DNA of 64,000 bases from an uncultured Bacteroides sp. (GCF_963678845.1 NZ_OY787468.1:1017822-1081821); one strand, 5' to 3'; counted from the stretch's first letter, positions 26,760-36,402 are shown. Translations and numbers: made by a program. Notes: generated by a model from the sequence alone, not told the origin.

Positions 26760-27242
26760 TTATTTTGATAAGCCTGTCTTTGCGTTAGACTTTACCTCGT
26801 CCATAATATCCGGGCAAACTTTGTTGGGTACAGCGACTTCAAGCTCCCAATGAGGTTTTATTTCATCATTAACTCTTAATGGAACTTCGATGGGACTATA
26901 AACGCTAACCTCTACAGGTGCTATCCCAGCTCTGAGCAGTTCTATCTCTTTTGCAGCACAATATGATAAGTCTATAATGTAACTTCTTCCAAAAGGTCCT
27001 CTGTCAGTAACCTTCACAATTACTTCTTTGTCATTATTCAGGTTTTTTACCTTTAGTAAGGTTCCGAAAGGATATGAACGGTGGGCACAAGTGAGGCTGT
27101 CATTGTGATAACGTATTCCGCTGGCAGTGTTTCTGCCTTGCAATCTTTTCCCGTAATAAGTAGCTTTTCCTGTTTCTTGTGCAGATGAGCAAACACTGAC
27201 AGTGGTCAGAAGAAACAGTAAAAATAATATCTTGTTGACCAT
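26760..27242 (-). CDS. rlpA: RlpA-like septal ring / cell wall protein
   Basis: Secreted double-psi beta-barrel protein of 160 residues. Signal peptide to about residue 21 (TTVSVCSSAQ), without a convincing lipobox. The RlpA core reads GKATYYGKRLQGRNTASG, then FGTLLKVKNL, VKVTDRGPFG and IIDLSYCAAKEI, with the conserved catalytic Asp in TDRGPFG. Some RlpA proteins are lytic transglycosylases acting on glycan strands without stem peptides; no SPOR domain is present here, so septal targeting is not shown. First gene of a probable unit with the M24 peptidase. Confidence 0.88.
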   Translation of the reverse strand: MVNKILFLLFLLTTVSVCSSAQETGKATYYGKRLQGRNTASGIRYHNDSLTCAHRSYPFGTLLKVKNLNNDKEVIVKVTDRGPFGRSYIIDLSYCAAKEIELLRAGIAPVEVSVYSPIEVPLRVNDEIKPHWELEVAVPNKVCPDIMDEVKSNAKTGLSK

Positions 27243-27326
27243 ATTTTTTCTGTTTTGGTTAACCGTCTCGGGACAAAGATAAGAATAAAAATGAAAAAAA
27301 CGAATAATTCATGTATAAAAACGACA

Positions 27327-27354
27327 GCCCGCTCCTCTTACCAGAGGAACGGGC
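27327..27354 (-). terminator. Terminator of the 27.4-kb glutamate dehydrogenase gene
   Basis: On the minus strand GCCCGTTCCTC pairs with GAGGAGCGGGC over a six-base loop and is followed by TGTCGTTTTTA. It lies 43 bp after the stop codon. Confidence 0.85.
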
Positions 27355-27396
27355 AATGCAAATTAAAAAAATAACTAAACGAAGTTTTCTTTTATT

Positions 27397-28731
27397 TTAT
27401 ACTATACCTTGATCCATCATGGCATGTGCCACTTTCATGAATCCTGCAATATTTGCACCTTTTACGTAATTAATATATCCGTCGGGCTCTGTGCCGTATT
27501 TCACGCATTGAGCATGAATGCCGTGCATAATTTCATGAAGCTTGTTATCTACTTCTGCAGCTCCCCAGCTCAGGTGCATTGCATTCTGAGACATTTCAAG
27601 TCCGGAAGTTGCAACTCCACCGGCATTAACTGCCTTGCCTGGTGCATACATTATTTTGTTTTCAATGAACAGGTCAATTGCTTCGGGGGTACATCCCATA
27701 TTGGAAATCTCTCCCACACATAAAACCTTGTTTTCAATTAGTAACTTAGCATCTTCACCATCTAACTCATTTTGAGTAGCACAAGGTAGCGCAATATCTA
27801 CCTTAACTTCCCATGGATGACGGTTAGGAATGAATTTAGCATTAAACATCTCTGCGTATGGTTCTACAATGTCATTTCCAGTGGCACGTAATTCCAACAT
27901 ATAATCAATTTTCTCTCCGCTGATTCCTTCTTCATCGTATATATATCCGTCGGGACCAGAGATGGTTACCACTTTTGCTCCAAGTTCGGTTGCTTTGGTT
28001 ACTGCACCCCATGCTACATTTCCAAAACCAGAAACTGCAACTGTTTTGTCTTTGAGATCAATACCTTTTGTGCTTAGCATCTGATTTACAAAATAGAGTC
28101 CGCCGAAGCCTGTTGCTTCAGGACGGATTAAGGAACCACCGTATTCGAGTCCTTTACCAGTAAAGGTGCCAGTAAATTCACGGGCAAGTTTCTTATACAT
28201 GCCAAACATGTAGCCTATTTCTCGTCCACCTACACCTATATCTCCGGCAGGTACATCTGTGTCAGGACCAATATGGCGCCAGAGTTCTAATATGAATGCC
28301 TGGCAGAAACGCATAATCTCAGCATCAGACTTACCCCGAGGAGAGAAATCAGATCCACCTTTACCTCCACCCATAGGAAGAGTGGTCAGTGCATTTTTGA
28401 ATGTTTGTTCAAATCCCAGGAATTTCAGAATGGAAAGATTTACAGATGCATGAAAACGAATGCCGCCTTTATATGGGCCAATGGCATTATTGAACTGAAC
28501 GCGGTAACCAATATTTAACTGTACGTTTCCTTGATCGTCTACCCAAGGCACTTTAAATGTAAAGATTCGATCTGGCTCTACCAGTCGTTCTATGATACGG
28601 GCTTTCTCAAATTCAGGATGTTGATTATAAACATTTTCAATAGAAATCAGCACTTCTTTAACAGCTTGGAGGTATTCAAGTTCTCCAGGGTGTTTAGCTT
28701 CTAATGAAGCCATAATAAGATCGATATTCAT
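27397..28731 (-). CDS. gdhB: Glutamate dehydrogenase, divergent paralogue (GdhB type)
   Basis: Hexameric dehydrogenase interconverting glutamate and 2-oxoglutarate plus ammonia. The active-site segment GPYKGGIRFH, the catalytic lysine region LPMGGGKGGSDF and DVPAGDIGVGGREIGYM are all present; the Rossmann part has VSGFGNVAWGA. Length is 444 residues, as for its paralogue at 34982. Unusual: the block that reads SEGANMPSTPEA in the paralogue is GEISNMGCTPEA here. Bacteroides species are known to carry two such enzymes; the assignment of this one to GdhB and its cofactor (NADH or NADPH) are inferred, not shown by sequence. Confidence 0.85.
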   Translation of the reverse strand: MNIDLIMASLEAKHPGELEYLQAVKEVLISIENVYNQHPEFEKARIIERLVEPDRIFTFKVPWVDDQGNVQLNIGYRVQFNNAIGPYKGGIRFHASVNLSILKFLGFEQTFKNALTTLPMGGGKGGSDFSPRGKSDAEIMRFCQAFILELWRHIGPDTDVPAGDIGVGGREIGYMFGMYKKLAREFTGTFTGKGLEYGGSLIRPEATGFGGLYFVNQMLSTKGIDLKDKTVAVSGFGNVAWGAVTKATELGAKVVTISGPDGYIYDEEGISGEKIDYMLELRATGNDIVEPYAEMFNAKFIPNRHPWEVKVDIALPCATQNELDGEDAKLLIENKVLCVGEISNMGCTPEAIDLFIENKIMYAPGKAVNAGGVATSGLEMSQNAMHLSWGAAEVDNKLHEIMHGIHAQCVKYGTEPDGYINYVKGANIAGFMKVAHAMMDQGIV

Positions 28732-28791
28732 AATATTATATTTTAAATAGTTTATTAACCTTTTATTGATAAAAAGTAAACTCTAATACTG

Positions 28792-28799
28792 CAAATTTA
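28792..28799 (-). promoter_or_regulatory. Candidate -7 box of the 27.4-kb gdh gene
   Basis: TAAATTTG on the minus strand matches TAnnTTTG, 60 bp upstream of the start codon, in the divergent spacer shared with the gene at 28955. Confidence 0.45.
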
Positions 28800-28954
28800 G
28801 TTAATTAAATGAGTTTAGCTAATTTTTTTGTAAATTTGTTGATGAAAATATGATAAAATGGTATTTTACTATTTTAAGGGCTACTTTTCAATTCATTTGT
28901 TGCATAAGACAAAAATAATCCTCAAATTTGTTACATTAATAATCAGAATCTGCA

Positions 28955-31912
28955 ATGCTCAGTAAACTAAAATTAAACCAACTTTATTTCAGAGATACTA
29001 CTTTTGTCAACCTGATGACCAGGCGGATATTTAATGTTTTGCTTATAGCCAATCCGTATGATGCATTTATGTTGGAAGATGACGGACGCATAGATGAAAA
29101 GATCTTTAATGAGTATGCTGCGCTAAGTTTACGCTATCCTCCCCGCTTTACTCAGATTTCAACAGAAGAAGAGGCTTGGATGGAATTGGAAAATATGCAG
29201 TACGATCTGGTTATTTGTATGCCAAGCACTGATAAAAGTGATTTTTTTGCTACGGGGCGTATGATTAAAGAGAAGTATCCGCAAATCCCTATTGTAATTC
29301 TTACTCCTTTCTCTCATGGGGTGAGAAGACGCATAGCAAATGAAGATATAAGTGCATTTGAATATGTTTTCTGCTGGCTTGGAAATACTGATTTACTTGT
29401 TTCCATTATTAAGCTGGTAGAGGATAAGATGAATCTGGAACATGATGTGGCGGAAGTTGGTGTACAGATGATTCTATTAGTGGAAGACTCCATTCGTTTT
29501 TATTCATCTGTTTTGCCCAGTCTCTATAAGTTTATTCTGCAACAATCTCAGGATTTTGCCACAGAAGCATTGAATGAACACCAGCGAACCTTACGTATGC
29601 GGGGACGTCCTAAAATAGCCTTGGCCAAGAATTATGAGGAAGCAATTGAACTTTACAATAAATTCCAGAACAATATGCTGGGAGTAATTACGGATGTAAG
29701 GTTCCCCCGAAATGGAAAAAGAGATGCAATGGCGGGAATTAAGTTATGTGCTGAGATACGTAAGAAAGATCCTTTTGTTCCATTGATCATCCAATCTTCA
29801 GAGATAGACAATCAGGTTTATGCAGCCCGCTATTCTGCCAGCTTTGTAGACAAGAATTCCAAGAAAATGGATGTTGACCTGCAGCAGATTGTCTCTGAAA
29901 ATTTTGGTTTCGGAGATTTTATATTTCGCAATCCCGAAACAAATGAAGAGGTAGCCAAGGTTCGTAATCTGAAAGATCTTCAGAATATAATCTTTGCTGT
30001 ACCCAGCGAATCATTGTTATATCATATTTCCCGGAATCATATTTCCCGGTGGCTCTATTCCCGGGCAATGTTTCCCGTGGCTGAGTTCCTGCGACAGATA
30101 ACCTTTGATAAGGTGGTGGACATCGATATTTACAGAAAGATTATTTTCGAATCGATTGTGAAATACCGGAAGATGAAGAATCAAGGAGTGGTGGCTGTCT
30201 TTAAACGTGATCGCTTTGACCGTTACTCTAATTTTGCCCGTATTGGGGATGGTTCATTAGGAGGAAAGGGCAGGGGACTGGCATTTATTGATAACATGGT
30301 AAAGCGTCATCCTGAATTTGAAGAATTTGAGAATGCACAAGTAGTCATTCCAAAAACGGTTGTTCTTTGCACAGACATTTTTGATGAGTTCATGGAGACA
30401 AATAACTTATATCAGGTTGCTCTTTCAGATGTGGATGATGATACAATCCTGAAGTATTTCCTGAAAGCCAAGTTACCTGAACGGTTAATTGAGGATTTCT
30501 TCACATTCTTTGATGTAGTAAAATCTCCGATTGCTATCCGTTCGTCCAGTTTGTTGGAAGATTCTCATTACCAGCCTTTCGCCGGTATCTACTCTACCTA
30601 TATGATTCCTTATCTGGACGATAAGTACGAAATGCTTCGTATGTTGAGCGATTCCATTAAAGGTGTTTATGCTTCGGTTTACTTTAGCGACAGCAAATCT
30701 TATATGCAAGCCACTTCGAATGTTATTGATCAGGAAAAGATGGCTGTTATTCTTCAGGAAATGGTTGGTAACCAGTATGGTGATCGCTATTATCCTTCTA
30801 TGTCCGGTGTGGCCAGATCACTTAATTATTATCCTATTGGCGATGAAAAGCCAGAAGAAGGAACGGTGAACATTGCATTAGGGCTTGGAAAGTACATAGT
30901 AGACGGAGGAATGACATTGAGATTTTCTCCCTATCATCCCAATAAGGTGTTGCAAACCAGTGAGCTAGATCTTGCATTAAAGGAAACTCAGACTCGTTTT
31001 TATGCACTGGATCTGAAGAACGTTGGCAATAACTTTTCTATTGATGACGGTTTTAATTTATTGAAACTTCCGATAAAGGAGGCTGAAAATGATGGCTCAT
31101 TGCGTTACATTGCTTCTACGTTTGATCCGTATGATCAGATTATTCGTGATGGTCTTTATCCGGGTGGACGAAAACTGATTACATTTGCAAATATTCTTCA
31201 GCACGAAGTATTTCCATTGTCACGCATCCTTCAACTGGCAATGAAGTATGGTGAGAAAGAGATGAGGAGACCTGTGGAAATTGAATTTGCAGCAAACATG
31301 AGTACGGAAATAGATAAATCGGGTACATTCTATTTATTGCAGATTCGTCCTATTGTGGATAGTAAAGAGATGATTGACGAAGATTTATCGTTGGTTAGTA
31401 AAGAAAACACGCTACTAAGCTCTAATTATGCTTTGGGGCACGGAGTTATGAATGATATTTATGATGTTATTTATGTAAAGACAGATCATTACAATGCTTC
31501 TCATAATCAGGATATTGCTTATGAGATAGAAAAATTGAATAAACAGTTTTTGGAAAAGAAGCAAAACTATATACTAGTTGGACCGGGCAGATGGGGTTCC
31601 AATGATACTTGGCTCGGAATTCCGGTTAAATGGCCGCATATCTCTGCTGCAAAGGTTATTGTGGAAGCCGGTTTAACGAATTACAGAATTGACCCAAGCC
31701 AAGGAACGCATTTCTTTCAAAATCTTACCTCTTTTGGAGTGGGGTATTTTACAATCAATTCTTATATGAACGATGGTATTTACGATCAGGCTTTCCTGAA
31801 TGAAAAGGATGCTGTATTTGAAACTCAGTATCTTCGTCATATACATTTTGAAAAGCCACTAATAGTGAAAATAGATGGCAAGAAGAATATTGGGCTTGTG
31901 ATGAAGCCTTAG
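28955..31912 (+). CDS. Two-receiver / PPDK_N ATP-grasp fusion protein
   Basis: A 985-residue cytoplasmic protein. Residues ~24-150 form a degenerate response-regulator receiver (VLLIANPYDAF; the expected phospho-Asp position reads VICMPST). Residues ~170-310 form a second receiver with the acidic pair in LLVEDS, a candidate phospho-Asp at ~246 (ITDVRFPR) and Lys ~299 (FVDKNSK). Residues ~430-800 match the pyruvate-phosphate dikinase/PEP synthase nucleotide-binding domain: SLGGKGRGLAF (~433), IAIRSSSLLEDS (~527) and the closing LLQIRPIV (~794). The phosphohistidine swivel domain and PEP barrel are absent; instead ~185 residues follow with VGPGRWGSNDTWLG. It therefore cannot be a complete PEP synthase. 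No partner kinase is adjacent. Role unknown. Confidence 0.85.
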   Translation: MLSKLKLNQLYFRDTTFVNLMTRRIFNVLLIANPYDAFMLEDDGRIDEKIFNEYAALSLRYPPRFTQISTEEEAWMELENMQYDLVICMPSTDKSDFFATGRMIKEKYPQIPIVILTPFSHGVRRRIANEDISAFEYVFCWLGNTDLLVSIIKLVEDKMNLEHDVAEVGVQMILLVEDSIRFYSSVLPSLYKFILQQSQDFATEALNEHQRTLRMRGRPKIALAKNYEEAIELYNKFQNNMLGVITDVRFPRNGKRDAMAGIKLCAEIRKKDPFVPLIIQSSEIDNQVYAARYSASFVDKNSKKMDVDLQQIVSENFGFGDFIFRNPETNEEVAKVRNLKDLQNIIFAVPSESLLYHISRNHISRWLYSRAMFPVAEFLRQITFDKVVDIDIYRKIIFESIVKYRKMKNQGVVAVFKRDRFDRYSNFARIGDGSLGGKGRGLAFIDNMVKRHPEFEEFENAQVVIPKTVVLCTDIFDEFMETNNLYQVALSDVDDDTILKYFLKAKLPERLIEDFFTFFDVVKSPIAIRSSSLLEDSHYQPFAGIYSTYMIPYLDDKYEMLRMLSDSIKGVYASVYFSDSKSYMQATSNVIDQEKMAVILQEMVGNQYGDRYYPSMSGVARSLNYYPIGDEKPEEGTVNIALGLGKYIVDGGMTLRFSPYHPNKVLQTSELDLALKETQTRFYALDLKNVGNNFSIDDGFNLLKLPIKEAENDGSLRYIASTFDPYDQIIRDGLYPGGRKLITFANILQHEVFPLSRILQLAMKYGEKEMRRPVEIEFAANMSTEIDKSGTFYLLQIRPIVDSKEMIDEDLSLVSKENTLLSSNYALGHGVMNDIYDVIYVKTDHYNASHNQDIAYEIEKLNKQFLEKKQNYILVGPGRWGSNDTWLGIPVKWPHISAAKVIVEAGLTNYRIDPSQGTHFFQNLTSFGVGYFTINSYMNDGIYDQAFLNEKDAVFETQYLRHIHFEKPLIVKIDGKKNIGLVMKP

Positions 31913-31964
31913 AAGCGATAACTGGGAGTTCTTTAAATATGTAGTAATTTTAAAACAAATAAAA

Positions 31965-32546
31965 ATGAAACGATCCTTATTGTTAATGACACTGTTAATG
32001 CTTATTTCATGCACTAATGCGCAGGAAATTAAACCAATAAAGCTAAATGCACCGAACTTGAATCGTGGTGAAAAAGTGATGAAGGCTTTGGCTAATCGTA
32101 AATCCACTCGTGAATTCTCGGAAAAAATGCTTAGTCAGCAAGATCTTTCCGATCTTCTTTGGGCTGCAAATGGTATAAACAGACCTAAAGAGGGTAAAAG
32201 AACTGCTCCTTCTTCACGCAACAAACAAGACATAAAGGTTTATGTTTGTATGGCTGAGGGCAGTTACCTTTATAACGCGTTAACCAGCACTTTAGATCCT
32301 GTAAGCAATGGAGATGTTCGTCCAATAAAGGCTCCGGTATGTCTGATTCTGGTTTCGGATACAGATCAAACCTGGGGTGCACTTGATGCAGGAATTGTTT
32401 CGCAGAATATATCTTTGTTTTGCTCGGGAGTGGGATTGGCAACTGTTGTGCGGGCTACAATGAATAAAGAGGAATTAAAGAAGGCATTGAAGTTGACTGG
32501 AACACAAACTCTTCTGTTAAATCATCCTGTAGGTTATTTTAAATAA
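31965..32546 (+). CDS. SagB-type nitroreductase-family lipoprotein or secreted protein
   Basis: A 193-residue flavin-dependent nitroreductase-fold protein. The N-terminus MKRSLLLMTLLMLISCTNAQ is a signal peptide with a lipobox-like ISC. The FMN phosphate-binding arginines are in ALANRKSTREFSEK, then LLWAANGINRP, SSRNKQDIKVYV (the SagB/nitroreductase loop), and ALDAGIVSQNISLFCSGVGLATV for the dimer helix. The small size and export set it apart from classic NfnB enzymes. Substrate unknown. It lies 52 bp after the PPDK_N fusion gene and may share its transcript; a bidirectional terminator follows. Confidence 0.85.
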   Translation: MKRSLLLMTLLMLISCTNAQEIKPIKLNAPNLNRGEKVMKALANRKSTREFSEKMLSQQDLSDLLWAANGINRPKEGKRTAPSSRNKQDIKVYVCMAEGSYLYNALTSTLDPVSNGDVRPIKAPVCLILVSDTDQTWGALDAGIVSQNISLFCSGVGLATVVRATMNKEELKKALKLTGTQTLLLNHPVGYFK

Positions 32547-32640
32547 TTGATGTATCAGAAAACTTTATTTATTGCTGATTGTGTGTTAAATAAAAAAGTT
32601 TCCTGATGCTTTCAGAATCAACCGAATAGTCATTATAAAG

Positions 32641-32680
32641 AAAGCCCGTTTACTGATTAAATTCCAGTAAACGGGCTTTT
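32641..32680. terminator. Bidirectional terminator between convergent genes
   Basis: AAAGCCCGTTTACTG (32641-32655) pairs with its full complement at 32665-32679, with T-rich flanks on the plus strand. It serves the nitroreductase gene and can also stop the convergent prolyl oligopeptidase transcript. Confidence 0.88.
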
Positions 32681-32700
32681 CGTTATTCAATTTGTATCTC

Positions 32701-34815
32701 TCAGAATTTAGACTTCATCCCCATGTTATACATGATAAATGAGTAAATATCTGCTTGCTCTTCAAGAACTTTGCTCATTGGTTTACCCGATCCGTGACCG
32801 GCCTTGCTGTCGATGCGTATCAGTGTTGGAGTCTTTCCGTTGCTTGCATCCTGAAGAGTTGCTGCATATTTGAAAGAGTGAGCCGGAACTACACGGTCAT
32901 CATGATCGGCAGTTGTTACCATAATGGCGGGATAAGTAATTCCCTTCTTAAAGGTGTGAAGCGGAGAATAAGCTTTGAGGTATTCAAACATCTCTTTACT
33001 GTCTTCACTTGTGCCGTAATCACTTGCCCAGTTCCACCCAATGGTGAATTTGTGGTAACGAAGCATATCCATAACTCCTACTTCAGGAATAGCTACTTTG
33101 AATAAGTCCGGACGCTGATTCACACAAGCTCCAATGAGTAGTCCGCCATTAGAACCACCTACAATGGCTATTTTCTGTTTATTAGTATATTTCTTTGCAA
33201 TTAAATATTCGGCTGCAGAGATAAAATCGTCAAACACATTTTGCTTTTTCATCTTTGTTCCGGCAACGTGCCACTCTTCACCATATTCACCGCCGCCACG
33301 AAGGTTTACTTGTGCATAAATACCTCCATTCTCAAGGAAAGGAATACGTGAGGTTGTGAAGCTTGGGTTGAGGCTGATGTTGAATCCTCCGTAACCATAA
33401 AGGTAAACAGGATTACTTCCGTTCCTTTTTAACCCTTTCTTGTAAGTAAGAAACATCGGAATTTTTGTTCCGTCTTTACTAGGATAGAAAACCTGTTCGG
33501 TAACAAACTCTTCCGGATTGAAATCTACTTTTGGTGCCCTATATAATGTAGACTCATTTGCATCTACATTATATTTGTAAATAGCTCCGGGAAAGGTGAA
33601 GGAAGTGAAAGAATAAAAAGCGATATTATCGTCCTTATCGCCACTAAATCCTACAGAACCTAGCGAAGGCAGTTTTACTTCATGAAGACACTTGCCTTCA
33701 GTGCTATATACAAATGCATGATTGGAAGCATCTTTATCATAAGTCAGCATTAGTTTACCTCCTATAATTTCGGCTCCAGAAAGAACCGATGTTGATTCCG
33801 GTACTAAGTCGTTCCAGTTTTCCAGTTTTGGTGAATTTGTATCAGCCACCATGACTTTGGTTTTAGGTGCGCCAAAGTTGGTGGAGAAGAATATCTTATT
33901 ACCAATAACTTCAATAGGGGAATAATCGTAATTAAAATCGGTAGTTAACTGTTCAACAGGAGCATCTGCTTTAGTCAGATTCTTCATGAAGATAGTGTTT
34001 CCACGTCCTTCTCCTGATTCATAAATAAAAAGAATGCGTTGATCTTCACTAACACTGGCAGAATAGAATCGTTTAGGGTACTTAGGATTCTGGTATACCA
34101 ACACATCTTTTGATTGTGGCTCACCAATCTTGTGGAAATAGATTTTATGGTTCTCATTTACATTTGAGAACTCTTTTCCTGCTATAGGTGCATCATACGC
34201 ACTATAGTAAAAACCGTCTCCCTGCCAGGCAGCTCCTGTAAACTTAGCCCATTGAATGTGATCGTTAAGTAATTTGCGTGTGGCAATGTCCATCACATAA
34301 ATTTCTCTCCAGTCAGAACCACTTCTGGAAACAGTATAAGCAAAGTATTTGCCGTCTTTGGAAAAGGAAATTCCGGTTAGGGCTACTGTCCCGTCTTCCG
34401 ATAACTTATTGGGGTCGAGAAAAATCTCTGGTTGCGAGTCTAGTGAATTCTGCACATAGAGAACGCTCTGGTTTTGCAAACCATTATTCTTGTAGAAATA
34501 GTATTTACCGTTTTTCTTAAACGGAGCACCAATCTTTTCGTAATTGGCCAGATTTGTAAGCCGCTCCTTTAATTTGTTCCGGAAAGGAATCTTTGCCAGA
34601 TAGGCAGATGTAACTTTGTTTTGTGCTTTTACCCAAGCTGCTGTTTCTTTCGTTGTGTCATTCTCCAACCAACGATATGGATCTGAGACTTTTACACCGA
34701 AGTATGTATCCACGGTATTGTCTTTCTTTGTAATCGGATAGACTATTTTTGTCTTTTGTCCGAAAGTGTTTACTGCAATCATTCCGCATGCTAAAATTAG
34801 CGTCACCTTTCTCAT
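32701..34815 (-). CDS. Prolyl oligopeptidase (S9A)
   Basis: Serine peptidase that cleaves after proline in short peptides. Residues ~1-20 form a signal peptide (MRKVTLILACGMIAVNTFGQ), so it is exported, probably periplasmic. A seven-blade propeller (~70-420) precedes the alpha/beta-hydrolase domain. The nucleophile is in GGSNGGLLIGAC; the acid is in TTADHDDRVVPAHS, and the histidine is in SKAGHGSGKP near the C-terminus. Length 704 residues from the ATG at 34815 is normal; the in-frame extension to 34887 has no family similarity and is rejected. It stands apart from the gdh gene upstream, which has its own terminator. Confidence 0.95.
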   Translation of the reverse strand: MRKVTLILACGMIAVNTFGQKTKIVYPITKKDNTVDTYFGVKVSDPYRWLENDTTKETAAWVKAQNKVTSAYLAKIPFRNKLKERLTNLANYEKIGAPFKKNGKYYFYKNNGLQNQSVLYVQNSLDSQPEIFLDPNKLSEDGTVALTGISFSKDGKYFAYTVSRSGSDWREIYVMDIATRKLLNDHIQWAKFTGAAWQGDGFYYSAYDAPIAGKEFSNVNENHKIYFHKIGEPQSKDVLVYQNPKYPKRFYSASVSEDQRILFIYESGEGRGNTIFMKNLTKADAPVEQLTTDFNYDYSPIEVIGNKIFFSTNFGAPKTKVMVADTNSPKLENWNDLVPESTSVLSGAEIIGGKLMLTYDKDASNHAFVYSTEGKCLHEVKLPSLGSVGFSGDKDDNIAFYSFTSFTFPGAIYKYNVDANESTLYRAPKVDFNPEEFVTEQVFYPSKDGTKIPMFLTYKKGLKRNGSNPVYLYGYGGFNISLNPSFTTSRIPFLENGGIYAQVNLRGGGEYGEEWHVAGTKMKKQNVFDDFISAAEYLIAKKYTNKQKIAIVGGSNGGLLIGACVNQRPDLFKVAIPEVGVMDMLRYHKFTIGWNWASDYGTSEDSKEMFEYLKAYSPLHTFKKGITYPAIMVTTADHDDRVVPAHSFKYAATLQDASNGKTPTLIRIDSKAGHGSGKPMSKVLEEQADIYSFIMYNMGMKSKF

Positions 34816-34928
34816 CTTTATTTTTCTTTTATAATCGTAACGTATAATTGTAAGAAAATGCAAATATATTCGAAATATATTACACAATCAAAGATATAAA
34901 AGGAATATTAGGCAGAATACAATAAAAA

Positions 34929-34956
34929 ATAAGACGGCCGCAAGGGTCGCCTTATT
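34929..34956 (-). terminator. Terminator of gdhA
   Basis: On the minus strand AATAAGGCG pairs with CGTCTTATT through a GC-rich inner stem and runs into TTTTTATT. It separates gdhA from the prolyl oligopeptidase gene. Confidence 0.75.
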
Positions 34957-34981
34957 ACTGTGACGTTATAATTCTTGCTAA

Positions 34982-36316
34982 TTAAACAATACCCTGAGCC
35001 ATCATGGCGTTAGCAACTTTCATGAAACCTGCAACGTTTGCACCTTTCATGTAGTTTACATATCCGTCGGCTTCAGTTCCATATTTAACACAAGCTTCAT
35101 GAATACTTTGCATGATGCTCTTTAATTTAGCATCAACTTCTTCTGCGCCCCATCCTAACTTGATAGAATTCTGTGTCATTTCAAGACCAGAAACAGAAAC
35201 ACCACCAGCATTAGCTGCTTTTCCCGGAGCATAAAGAATTTTAGCATCCTGAAATACTTTAATAGCTTCCGGAGTAGAAGGCATGTTGGCACCTTCGCTG
35301 ACAGCCATACATCCATTTTCAACCAATGTACGGGCGTGGTCTCCATTCAATTCGTTCTGAGTAGCAGATGGAAGGGCAATATCGCACTTTTCACCCCAAG
35401 GTTTAGCTCCTTCTACATACTTGCAACCATATTTCTCTGAATATTCACGAATACGTCCTCTGTAAATATTCTTGAGTTCCATGATGTAGTTAAGCTTCTC
35501 ACGGTCAATTCCGTCCGGATCATAGATATATCCGTCAGAATCAGAACAGGTAATAACTTTGCCACCTAATTCAATAACTTTCTCAATTGTATATTGAGCT
35601 ACGTTACCTGAACCGGAAACTGTACAGATTTTGCCTTTCAAATCTGTTTCTTTGGTTTTTAGCATTTCCATAAGGAAGTATATGTTACCATAACCAGTAG
35701 CTTCAGGTCGAATTAATGATCCACCGTATTCACGTCCTTTACCTGTGAATGTACCTGTAAATTCTTGAGCCAGTTTTTTGTACATTCCAAACATGTAACC
35801 TATTTCACGGCCACCTACACCTATATCGCCAGCGGGAACATCTGTTTCCGGACCAATGTGGCGCCATAGTTCAAGCATGAATGATTGTACGAAGCGCATA
35901 ACTTCGGCACTTGATTTCCCACGAGGAGAGAAGTCTGAACCACCCTTTGCACCACCCATAGGCAAGGTGGTCAGTGAGTTCTTGAATGTTTGCTCAAATG
36001 CAAGGAATTTTAGAATAGAAAGATTTACAGAACGATGGAAGCGGATACCTCCCTTGTAAGGACCTATCACATTGTTGTGCTGAATACGGTAACCCATGTT
36101 AGTCTGGACATAACCTTTATCGTCCATCCAGGTTACTCTAAATTGAAATACTCTGTCTGGAATACAGAGACGTTCAATTAGGTTTGCTTTCTCAAATTCG
36201 GGATGTTTGTTGTACTCTTCTTCAATAGTGGAAAGCACTTCTTCCACCGCTTGATGGTACTCTGGCTCATTAGGGAATCTTCTTTGAAGATTTTCTAATA
36301 CCTGATTTGCATTCAT
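34982..36316 (-). CDS. gdhA: Glutamate dehydrogenase, canonical paralogue (GdhA type)
   Basis: Ammonia-assimilating hexameric glutamate dehydrogenase, 444 residues. Motifs run in order: GPYKGGIRFHRSVN, LPMGGAKGGSDFSPRG, DVPAGDIGVGGREIGYMFGMYKK (first 20 residues are diagnostic), VSGSGNVAQYT for the dinucleotide fold and SEGANMPSTPEA, which its paralogue at 27397 has changed. The two genes are ~6 kb apart in the same orientation and differ most in the C-terminal cofactor half. The promoter at 36372-36402 is the best Bacteroides consensus match in the window, which suggests strong expression. A terminator lies 25 bp after the stop. Confidence 0.94.
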   Translation of the reverse strand: MNANQVLENLQRRFPNEPEYHQAVEEVLSTIEEEYNKHPEFEKANLIERLCIPDRVFQFRVTWMDDKGYVQTNMGYRIQHNNVIGPYKGGIRFHRSVNLSILKFLAFEQTFKNSLTTLPMGGAKGGSDFSPRGKSSAEVMRFVQSFMLELWRHIGPETDVPAGDIGVGGREIGYMFGMYKKLAQEFTGTFTGKGREYGGSLIRPEATGYGNIYFLMEMLKTKETDLKGKICTVSGSGNVAQYTIEKVIELGGKVITCSDSDGYIYDPDGIDREKLNYIMELKNIYRGRIREYSEKYGCKYVEGAKPWGEKCDIALPSATQNELNGDHARTLVENGCMAVSEGANMPSTPEAIKVFQDAKILYAPGKAANAGGVSVSGLEMTQNSIKLGWGAEEVDAKLKSIMQSIHEACVKYGTEADGYVNYMKGANVAGFMKVANAMMAQGIV

Positions 36317-36371
36317 AAGATTTCTTTTATTGGTTGTTGTATGTTAAAAAGATAAATCTAAGCTCTTATTG

Positions 36372-36402
36372 CAAATGTATACTTTTAATTTTAAATATCA
36401 AA
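36372..36402 (-). promoter_or_regulatory. Consensus promoter of gdhA
   Basis: On the minus strand TTTG (36399-36402), exactly 19 bp, then TACATTTG (36372-36379): a full match to the Bacteroides sigma-ABfr consensus, 55 bp upstream of the start codon. Confidence 0.85.

Noticed and set aside
28955..31912. Phosphoenolpyruvate synthase (ppsA)
   Set aside because: Only the nucleotide-binding domain is present; the phosphohistidine and PEP/pyruvate domains are missing.
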